From Lachnospiraceae bacterium (lineage in GTDB: Bacteria; Bacillota_A; Clostridia; Lachnospirales; Lachnospiraceae), in contig JAFZJK010000099.1 of the NCBI GenBank assembly GCA_017553965.1, forward strand, positions 1-6,537: a stretch of DNA of 6,537 bases. The letters run 5' to 3'. The notes beneath the pieces are model-generated. The model searched no databases. It saw only the letters and a list, made by a program, of their open reading frames with translations, and was not told the DNA's origin. This document shows positions 1-5,048 of this stretch, one piece after another (the first letter of the stretch is position 1; the number at the start of each line of letters is the position of its first letter). Position numbers and translations under genes: made by a program.

Positions 1-119
<119 letters not shown>

Positions 120-140
120 TTACTCTTTTGAAATCCGAAA

Positions 141-169
141 TAAGATCCTTCGCTTGCGCTCAGGATGAC
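141..169 (-). repeat. Structured hairpin repeat in the groES-groEL gap
   Basis: In the groESL transcript this stretch contains ATCCT GA GC GCAA GC GA AGGAT (hairpin core 166-145). Five outer pairs (ATCCT/AGGAT) are followed by two opposed G·A/A·G mismatches, two G-C pairs and a GCAA tetraloop. The tetraloop is a GNRA loop, and the tandem mismatches have the order that forms sheared G·A pairs in RNA, so it looks like an evolved RNA fold. The wording (GTCATCCTGAGCG...GCGAAGGATC) matches, from memory, a short element dispersed between genes in many bacterial genomes. There is no U-run after the stem, so it is unlikely to be an intrinsic terminator; it may affect mRNA processing or stability between groES and groEL. 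The structure is read directly; repeat status and function are inferred. Confidence 0.65.
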
Positions 170-186
170 AGTTTTTAGCGCAGGTA

Positions 187-471
187 TTACTCTACAACTG
201 CAATAACATCGTTCTGCTTAACGATGATGTACTCTTCGCCGTCAAGCTTAACTTCTGTACCTGCGTACTTTGAATAGATAACCTTCTCGCCTACTTTAAC
301 CTGCATCTTAACTTCCTTGCCGTCGATAACTCCGCCGGGGCCTACTGCTATAACTTCAGCCTGCTGGGGCTTCTCCTGTGCCTTGGGTGTAAGAATGATA
401 CCTGACTTTGTAGTCTCTTCAGCCTCAAGCTGCTTTAAAACAATTTTGTCACCTAAAGGTCTTAACTTCAT
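187..471 (-). CDS. groES: Co-chaperonin GroES (Hsp10)
   Basis: GroES forms the heptameric lid that closes the GroEL folding chamber in the cytosol. The 94-residue product has the usual full length. It begins KLRPLGDKIVLK (beta-barrel strand), followed by the mobile loop at about residues 16-35 with the GroEL-contacting hydrophobic triplet after Gly24 (GIIL, 24-27), then VGPG at about 44-47 and the C-terminal strand ending NDVIAVVE. The start is supported by a perfect AGGAGG at 484-479, 7 nt upstream of ATG. The gene is first in the groESL operon, with groEL following after a gap of about 85 nt that contains a hairpin repeat. A sigma-A promoter and a perfect CIRCE operator upstream indicate HrcA repression and heat induction. 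Nothing in the protein is unusual. Confidence 0.98.
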   Translation of the reverse strand: MKLRPLGDKIVLKQLEAEETTKSGIILTPKAQEKPQQAEVIAVGPGGVIDGKEVKMQVKVGEKVIYSKYAGTEVKLDGEEYIIVKQNDVIAVVE

Positions 472-501
472 GACAATGCCTCCTGTATTTTTCTCTATTT
501 G

Positions 502-528
502 TTAGCACTCTATATTTCTGAGTGCTAA
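502..528 (-). promoter_or_regulatory. CIRCE operator (HrcA binding site)
   Basis: The sequence is TTAGCACTC, a 9-nt spacer, then GAGTGCTAA, identical to the CIRCE consensus; one more base pair extends it to 501-529. It lies just downstream of the predicted groESL transcription start and about 30 nt before the groES start codon, the standard arrangement by which the HrcA repressor shuts off groESL until heat shock. It would also form a hairpin in the 5' leader of the mRNA. Confidence 0.97.
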
Positions 529-540
529 CCGCTAAATGAT

Positions 541-568
541 ATAATATCACGATTTGCAAAAAATGCAA
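541..568 (-). promoter_or_regulatory. Predicted sigma-A promoter of groESL
   Basis: Reading the minus strand, TTGCAT (568-563) is a partial -35 box and TATTAT (546-541) a -10 box with one mismatch to TATAAT, 16 nt apart. The expected start near 534 would place CIRCE in the first 35 transcribed bases. Upstream (about 598-570) is an A/T-rich stretch with A-tracts, compatible with an UP element. The -35 overlaps a weak TTGCA/TGCAA inverted repeat. The -10 and the CIRCE position give most of the support. Confidence 0.7.
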
Positions 569-595
569 GTACTTTTTAATTTTTTAATTAATAAT

Positions 596-1318
596 TTATA
601 GTTGCAGCTCGATACTGTCCAGTTTTTTGATAGCCCTGATCAGCGCATCCTTGGAATTTTTCCAGTCTGCATCCTTGTTTCTGTAATCAAACTTGTCGGT
701 ATACCACTCAACATCATCGCACACACGCTTCATGTTCTCTAAGAAAAGCTTGTCGAGTTTGGCGGTAAAATCCCTCAATGCTCCGCCGCCCATATGAGCA
801 TCGGCCGCATCGTAGAGTACGGCATAATGGTTGGTGCAGAAACCCTTGCAGGAATCGAATTTGGTCTTAAACGCAGGGTCCTTTTCATATAAGTAGAAAA
901 CGGTATCGATATATCTGTCAAAAATACGGGTGATCCTGTCACAGATATAGCAGCTCTTTCCAAGCTGGCGCATATATGCAGATACGGCTGAACCCTCGGT
1001 ATTCTTCTTAAAAAGACCGCCGCCCGAGCTTCTTCCTTTTTTCTGGGCCTTTTCTGTCTCCCTTATCATGTTCTGCATATGTGTATGAAGCATAAGACCG
1101 AGTCCCAGTCTGTTCTGGTTTCCGTACATAAGCTCCACATGCTTTGCGCAGAAGCCGACCTCGTTGGTCTCCATACGGACATCATCCTCCATATAGGAAG
1201 GTCCCATGGTAAACTCTATGGCATTCTTCTCCAGCGAGGCATACATGGAACACACGGGGCATTCCGAATCCTCATTAAACGCGTCGTTGACCGGTATGGC
1301 ATATAATTGTTCATCCAT
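596..1318 (-). CDS. DUF6062-like Cys-rich protein with duplicated metal-site motifs
   Basis: The 240-residue cytosolic protein has no known function and no signal peptide or membrane segment. From memory it resembles the DUF6062 family of Clostridia. It contains two copies of the same pattern: CPVC at 20-23 with GFCAKH at 55-60, and CYIC at 123-126 with GFCTNH at 159-164. Each half therefore offers CX2C, a spacer of 33 or 34 residues, then CX2H, enough to bind one zinc or other metal ion, and the spacing suggests internal duplication. A Lys/Gly/Ser-rich hinge at about 90-110 separates the halves. The C-terminal part (about 180-240) looks helical and charged. The start follows GGAGG with a 10-nt spacer. 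The gene lies 20 bp after the DUF2225 gene and is last before the groESL promoter. Metal binding is inferred from the motifs; a thiol redox role is an alternative. Confidence 0.8.
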   Translation of the reverse strand: MDEQLYAIPVNDAFNEDSECPVCSMYASLEKNAIEFTMGPSYMEDDVRMETNEVGFCAKHVELMYGNQNRLGLGLMLHTHMQNMIRETEKAQKKGRSSGGGLFKKNTEGSAVSAYMRQLGKSCYICDRITRIFDRYIDTVFYLYEKDPAFKTKFDSCKGFCTNHYAVLYDAADAHMGGGALRDFTAKLDKLFLENMKRVCDDVEWYTDKFDYRNKDADWKNSKDALIRAIKKLDSIELQL

Positions 1319-1338
1319 AACTTAAGTTCCTCCCTGCT

Positions 1339-2214
1339 TTATTGTTCATTGCCCTTTATCTCGGCTATAGCTTCTTTTATACGTCTTGCCTTATCCTTTA
1401 TCCTGTCGCTCACCGCTCTGTTGATAAGGATCTTTTCAACAAATTTAATTGCATCGTTATATCTTCCGGTCTCATAATCAAGAGCACTCAAAAGATAAAA
1501 GAAAGTATATTCGTCAAGTCCGCAGATAGGGAAGTTTTCCTTTAAGAGTGCCTCCGTAAAGCCCTCTGCAGCCTTAAGCAGATAATCGTTTTCTTCCTCC
1601 GAGAGCTTCTTTACCATCTCATCGCGCCCCGGAACATCCTCTGCTATGCTCTCAGCCTTTCCTCTGGTAAGCCAGCCCAAAGTAAGACATATGTAAGCTC
1701 TCTCGCTTACCTTTCCTCTCTTTACCACGGTACTTACCAAAGCGAGCTTGCTCCTGGTTATCGCCTCATCATAAGAATAAGTCTCGTTTTCAAACTTAAG
1801 CCCGGTAAAATTGATACTGATCTTTTCCTTTACCATCCTGGCCTGTCCGGACGAAAGATGAACGAAATCCCTCGAAAGCGCTGCATATCCGCACACAGGA
1901 CATGCGGTCACATTATATTTCATTGTATCGAGTTCTTTATATCTGGGCCTTAAGTCAATATCCTGCGCCAGCAGCTTTACCTTACCCGAACGTACCACTC
2001 TTTCCTTAAACTCGTGTCCGCAGCATACGCATTCAATGGTCTTAAAGTAGATCAGATCCTTTTCTTCCACAGGCTTTTCGGCAGCCGCAGCTGCAGCTTT
2101 CGCCGCCTTTTTCTTCTCTTCTTCGGCCTTATCCTCTTTTTTGTCGTTAAAAAGATCGATATTGCTCAGGTTCCCGAGTCCCATCGACTCAAGTCCGGAT
2201 AAAACGTCACCCAT
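1339..2214 (-). CDS. DUF2225 family protein with zinc ribbon and helical C-terminus
   Basis: The 291-residue protein is probably cytosolic and of unknown biochemical function. Residues 1-21 are a short Gly/Leu/Ser-rich segment; about 22-53 is a low-complexity linker rich in Lys, Glu and Ala with a six-alanine run. A zinc-ribbon-like core follows: CVCCGHEF with a CX2C pair at Cys62/Cys65, and CPVCGYAA with Cys105/Cys108. The intervening arginine-serine segment and the CPVCGYAA motif are typical of DUF2225 proteins as I recall them. Residues about 150-288 are predicted helical and may form TPR-like hairpins, for example around AYICLTLGWL (173-182) and the segment ending KFVEKIL. GAGG lies 8 nt before the ATG. 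It follows the cell-wall hydrolase gene after 59 bp and precedes the DUF6062-like gene by 20 bp, suggesting co-transcription with it. The charged N-terminal linker looks like an extension to the core domain. Confidence 0.82.
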   Translation of the reverse strand: MGDVLSGLESMGLGNLSNIDLFNDKKEDKAEEEKKKAAKAAAAAAEKPVEEKDLIYFKTIECVCCGHEFKERVVRSGKVKLLAQDIDLRPRYKELDTMKYNVTACPVCGYAALSRDFVHLSSGQARMVKEKISINFTGLKFENETYSYDEAITRSKLALVSTVVKRGKVSERAYICLTLGWLTRGKAESIAEDVPGRDEMVKKLSEEENDYLLKAAEGFTEALLKENFPICGLDEYTFFYLLSALDYETGRYNDAIKFVEKILINRAVSDRIKDKARRIKEAIAEIKGNEQ

Positions 2215-2273
2215 AACACTTGCCTCTTTATATATATGTTAAAACACTCTGTTACATTTCCGGTTTTCTTTGA

Positions 2274-2966
2274 TCAAAAATAAATATGACTGTCTATGAT
2301 CTTATAGCTCTTTCCCTTGGCTTCGCATTTCTCCTTTGAAGAAGAAATATGGCTGTTAAAGAACATATAGCTGTCGGGCACGGTCTTCTCACCGCAGAAA
2401 GCCTTTTTCGCAGATGAAATGCTGTTGATCATCTGAGTGTACTGCCACTTGCCCTCATAATCCCCAAGATTATCGTAGATGTCCATAGCCTTGTCCAATG
2501 AACTCGGGTTACCCTTAGTGGGTGAGAACTGCACACCCCAGTAATCATCATAGATAACTTCCTTGATGGTGCTTACATGTCCCCAGTCGGAAGTATCGTT
2601 CATCCTGTTGATGATGACATTTGCTACCGCTATCCTTGCCTCATCGCTCATATTTCCCGCTTCGCAGTAGATGATGGAACTCATAAGCCTAAGCTCTGCT
2701 GCGGTATAGTTTTCATCCCATGCGGTTAAGCTCTTTTCCCCGGCTGTCTTTCTGGACTGTAAAACACGGCCCTTTGACTTATAGTACTTATCCGAGTTTT
2801 TAAGTCTTTTGGCTACGAGATCGATGCTTGATCCGGGATAGGTCTGTACATTTTCTTCCGATGCGGCTTTTACGTCGGTATACGAGCCCACACCCGTCAA
2901 TATAAGCACTGCCGCCATAAAGGCGGCAGTAAATTTTCCGAAACCGGTCAATGCCTTTTTAATCAT
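2274..2966 (-). CDS. Secreted SleB/CwlJ-type cell-wall hydrolase
   Basis: The 230-residue exported protein probably cleaves peptidoglycan glycan strands. Residues 1-34 are a signal peptide: MIKK, a hydrophobic stretch at about 12-28, then a possible cleavage site after DVKA. Residues 35-85 are a polar linker. The Hydrolase_2 (SleB/CwlJ) domain covers about 88-230. It has LMSSIIYCEAGN with Glu102 at the position of the catalytic glutamate in SleB-type lytic transglycosylases, then IAVANVIINRM, a GVQFSP motif at 144-149, and a C-terminal YMFFNSHIS segment. There is no N-terminal peptidoglycan-binding repeat of the kind found in full spore SleB, so a vegetative or accessory role is as likely as germination. 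GGAG lies 8 nt before ATG, and the stop codon of the AICAR formyltransferase gene is only 18 bp upstream, implying a shared transcript. A 9-bp stem lies in the signal-peptide codons. Confidence 0.85.
   Translation of the reverse strand: MIKKALTGFGKFTAAFMAAVLILTGVGSYTDVKAASEENVQTYPGSSIDLVAKRLKNSDKYYKSKGRVLQSRKTAGEKSLTAWDENYTAAELRLMSSIIYCEAGNMSDEARIAVANVIINRMNDTSDWGHVSTIKEVIYDDYWGVQFSPTKGNPSSLDKAMDIYDNLGDYEGKWQYTQMINSISSAKKAFCGEKTVPDSYMFFNSHISSSKEKCEAKGKSYKIIDSHIYF
2908..2930 (-). other. Perfect 9-bp inverted repeat in the signal-peptide coding sequence
   Basis: On the minus strand ACTGCCGCC and GGCGGCAGT flank a 5-nt loop (TTTAT), encoding Thr-Ala-Ala-Phe-Met-Ala-Ala-Val of the hydrolase signal peptide, about 34 nt inside the gene. 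In mRNA this would be a stable hairpin close to the ribosome-binding site. It may slow early translation, or it may be a by-product of alanine codons on both sides. No U-run follows, so it is not a terminator. Confidence 0.55.
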
Positions 2967-2984
2967 TAAACATACTCCAAATAA

Positions 2985-4169
2985 TCAATGATGGAAAAGT
3001 CTCATTCCTGTAAAGCACATTACCATGCCGTATTCGTTACACTTATTGATAACGAGGTCATCTCTTACGGATCCGCCGGGCTCTGCGATGTAGGTAACAC
3101 CGCTCTTCTTAGCACGGTCAATATTGTCGCTGAACGGGAAGAATGCATCACTGCCGAGAGCCACACCCTTGATGGTATCAAGGTATGCCTGCTTCTCTTC
3201 CTTTGTGAGCGGAGCGGGCTGCTTGGTGAAGTACTGCTGCCAGTTGCTGTCAGCTGCTACATCCTCACCCTCGCCTGTGATGTACTGGTCTATAACGTTA
3301 TCCCTGTCGGGACGTCCGATAGAATCGAGGAAAGGAAGCTCCAATATCCTATCCCACTGACGGAGGTTCCAGTTGTCAGCCTTGTTTCCTGCAAGTCTGG
3401 TACAATGTACTCTACTCTGCTGTCCTGCACCTACGCCGATAGCCTGTCCGTCTGCTGCGAAGCATACGGAATTGGACTGTGTATACTTTAATGTGATAAG
3501 GCTGATGATAAGATTTGTACGAGCCTCATCTGTTAAATCCTTGTTCTCTGTAACGATATTGTTAAGGAGTTCATTATTGATAACGAAGTTATTTCTGCCC
3601 TGCTCGAAAGTAACGCCGAATACCTGCTTCTTCTCCTGAACCTCGGGAACATAGTTGGCATCGATCTTGATAATGTTGTAGCCGCCCTTACGCTTGCTCT
3701 TTAAAAGCTCTAAAGCTTCATCGGTATAGCCGGGAGCTATGATACCGTCGGAAACCTCACGCTTGATGATCTTAGCGGTTGTAAGGTCGCAGACATCTGA
3801 AAGAGCGATGAAATCACCGAAGGATGACATTCTGTCGGTACCTCTTGCTCTTGCATATGCACATGCAAGGGGTGAATCGTCAAGGCCCTCGATATCGTCA
3901 GCGAAAACAGCCTTCTTTAACTTATCGCTGAGCTTGTTTCCAACTGCTGCGGATGTAGGTGATACATGCTTAAATGATGTAGCACAGCACTTTCCTGTAG
4001 CTTCCTTAAGCTCTTTTACAAGCTGCCAGGAATTGAAAGCATCGAGGAAGTTGATATATCCGGGACGTCCGTTGAGGATCTCTATAGGAAGCTGAGCTCC
4101 GTTCTCCATATATATTTCAGCGGGCTTCTGGTTGGGATTGCAACCATACTTTAATTCAAATCTTTCCAT
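2985..4169 (-). CDS. purH: Stand-alone AICAR formyltransferase (PurH without cyclohydrolase domain)
   Basis: This cytosolic enzyme transfers a formyl group from 10-formyltetrahydrofolate to AICAR, giving FAICAR, the ninth step of IMP synthesis (EC 2.1.2.3). The 394-residue protein starts almost at once with KYGCNPNQKPA, the opening motif of the AICARFT domain. It contains FKHVSP with Lys67-His68, matching the catalytic Lys-His pair of PurH, then YTQSNSVCFA, GVGAGQQSRVHCTRLAG, GSDAFFPFSDNIDRA and AEPGGSVRDDLVI. The roughly 200-residue N-terminal MGS-like IMP cyclohydrolase domain of ordinary bifunctional PurH (about 510-530 aa) is absent. About 60 extra residues (roughly 270-332) separate the GAGQQSR and DAFFPF motifs, which are close together in bifunctional PurH. 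GGAG lies 10 nt before ATG. The upstream neighbour, 23 bp away, is a PurO-type cyclohydrolase that supplies the missing step. The protein looks intact rather than truncated. Confidence 0.94.
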   Translation of the reverse strand: MERFELKYGCNPNQKPAEIYMENGAQLPIEILNGRPGYINFLDAFNSWQLVKELKEATGKCCATSFKHVSPTSAAVGNKLSDKLKKAVFADDIEGLDDSPLACAYARARGTDRMSSFGDFIALSDVCDLTTAKIIKREVSDGIIAPGYTDEALELLKSKRKGGYNIIKIDANYVPEVQEKKQVFGVTFEQGRNNFVINNELLNNIVTENKDLTDEARTNLIISLITLKYTQSNSVCFAADGQAIGVGAGQQSRVHCTRLAGNKADNWNLRQWDRILELPFLDSIGRPDRDNVIDQYITGEGEDVAADSNWQQYFTKQPAPLTKEEKQAYLDTIKGVALGSDAFFPFSDNIDRAKKSGVTYIAEPGGSVRDDLVINKCNEYGMVMCFTGMRLFHH

Positions 4170-4192
4170 CGTTATAAATCTCCATTCTTTGA

Positions 4193-4960
4193 TTATTTAT
4201 TCTTATTGATGAGTCTGGTCTCTTTCTGTCCAGATGCAAGATCGATATATGCTGTGTAAAGAGAAACCTTGTTGTTCTCATCAAGTCCGTTCCAGATAGT
4301 ATTGGTAAACTCGTCTATATCGTTGGGGATATATACGCGCTCAGGCTCGCCTGTGAATGTAGGTATCGGATTTCCGTCATGATTGTATGTGTGGATGAAA
4401 TGTCCGAGTCCTGCAAGTGAATTGTATGTAAAGGTGTATCTGTTGCAAGCGCTGCCTTCAGCATCTGCACTCTTTAAGATGCTCATCTTATAAGTAAAAT
4501 CATTTGCCTTAAGGAAGCTCAGCATAGCGCTGATACGAGGTGTCCAGTTAGGACCGTCGGGCTCAAACTCACGAGCTGAAAGACCAACCTCGAATGCATA
4601 GCTCATATCAACTACCTGAATGGGATTAAGTGCGAATGTTGACTCCCACTTCTCAAGTACCTTGTATACTGTATCTGTCTGATCGCCGTTGGTAACGATC
4701 ATGTAGTTCTTAAACTCACGTACCGGTGAATAGATAACCAGTGAAGGGTCCTCCAGCTTTGAGGGATCAAAAGGCTTGATAATGATTCCGTCAGGTGTTT
4801 CGATAAACACACGGTTTCTCGAATTGGTGCTTCTTCCCATTATGAAGTAAGCAACGGCTGCTTTCTTACCGTCCTCACTCTTTCCTACTACTATACCTCT
4901 TCCGACATATGAATTTCCTTTTACAAGTTCATCAAACTTCTGAACATCGTAGATACCCAT
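4193..4960 (-). CDS. purO: PurO-type IMP cyclohydrolase
   Basis: This enzyme is predicted to close the ring of FAICAR to give IMP, the final step of de novo purine synthesis (EC 3.5.4.10). With ATG at 4960-4958 the product is 255 residues. Motifs of the archaeal-type PurO family are visible: YVGRGIVVG from residue 18, AYFIMGRSTNSRNRVF with GRSTNSRNR at 42-50, TNGDQTDT at 90-97, and EFEPDGPNWTPRI at 131-143, then GLGHFIHTYNHDGNP. It does not resemble the MGS-like cyclohydrolase half of PurH. A longer frame opens at a TTG (5041), but that TTG lies in the -35 box of a good promoter and the extra residues look unrelated to the family. The chosen ATG has GGAAAGG 9 nt upstream; an ATG three codons earlier abuts that site. 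The formyltransferase gene follows by 23 bp. Archaeal PurO is nearer 200 residues, so this is a longer version. Confidence 0.87.
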   Translation of the reverse strand: MGIYDVQKFDELVKGNSYVGRGIVVGKSEDGKKAAVAYFIMGRSTNSRNRVFIETPDGIIIKPFDPSKLEDPSLVIYSPVREFKNYMIVTNGDQTDTVYKVLEKWESTFALNPIQVVDMSYAFEVGLSAREFEPDGPNWTPRISAMLSFLKANDFTYKMSILKSADAEGSACNRYTFTYNSLAGLGHFIHTYNHDGNPIPTFTGEPERVYIPNDIDEFTNTIWNGLDENNKVSLYTAYIDLASGQKETRLINKNK

Positions 4961-4969
4961 TTCCCTCAT

Positions 4970-4976
4970 CCTTTCC
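4970..4976 (-). promoter_or_regulatory. Ribosome-binding site of the PurO-type gene (GGAAAGG)
   Basis: GGAAAGG stands directly against an ATG at 4969-4967 and 9 nt before the ATG at 4960-4958. Normal spacing favours the second, giving MGIYDVQKF as the N-terminus, with the conserved YVGRG beginning at residue 18. Confidence 0.6.
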
Positions 4977-4990
4977 GCGGTACGTACCGC
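4977..4990. promoter_or_regulatory. 14-bp perfect palindrome in the purO leader, possible operator
   Basis: GCGGTACGTACCGC is perfectly self-complementary and sits about 15-30 bases after the predicted transcription start, right before the ribosome-binding site. As DNA it could bind a dimeric repressor. As RNA it could form a 5-bp hairpin with an ACGU loop next to the ribosome site. It does not match the CCGAAC-type PurBox of Bacillus. The repeat is certain; a regulatory role is inference. Confidence 0.45.
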
Positions 4991-5012
4991 TGTGCAAATT
5001 TTAACATGATAC

Positions 5013-5041
5013 ATTTTATCAGCATATGGTAAATAAAGCAA
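5013..5041 (-). promoter_or_regulatory. Predicted sigma-A promoter of the purine gene pair
   Basis: On the minus strand TTGCTT (5041-5036) and TAAAAT (5018-5013) are separated by 17 nt, and TGA directly precedes the -10 box, making an extended -10 (TGNTAAAAT). The -10 differs from consensus at one base and the -35 at three. It begins 7 bp after the stop codon of the transglutaminase-like gene. Transcription would start near 5006, leaving a leader of about 45 nt, too short for a purine riboswitch aptamer. Confidence 0.65.
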
Positions 5042-5048
5042 GTTTTTT

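Noticed and set aside
141..169. Attenuator or terminator between groES and groEL
   Set aside because: The hairpin core is short, contains two mismatches and lacks a following U-run, so it fits a structured repeat better.
2215..2273. Separate promoter for the DUF2225 gene
   Set aside because: A TATATATAAAG stretch could serve as a -10, but no acceptable -35 lies at the right distance and the A/T-rich gap makes chance matches likely.
2908..2930. Intrinsic terminator on either strand
   Set aside because: The stem is strong, but no T-run follows on the minus strand and only a weak AAATTTT on the plus strand. It lies within a coding sequence and no plus-strand gene precedes it.
2988..3491. 167-codon plus-strand open frame
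   Set aside because: It lies wholly antisense to the AICAR formyltransferase gene, whose motifs are unmistakable. The translation shows no recognisable domain, so it is a frame shadow. Other plus-strand frames (such as 3739-4095, 1079-1306 and 317-505) are rejected for the same reason.
4977..5012. Purine riboswitch or PurBox ahead of the purine genes
   Set aside because: The leader is too short for a purine aptamer, and no CCGAAC-type PurBox pair is visible; only the palindrome is reported.
4961..5041. N-terminal extension of the PurO-type protein from TTG at 5041
   Set aside because: The region overlaps the predicted -35 and -10 boxes, has no ribosome site before the TTG, and encodes residues unlike the family N-terminus.
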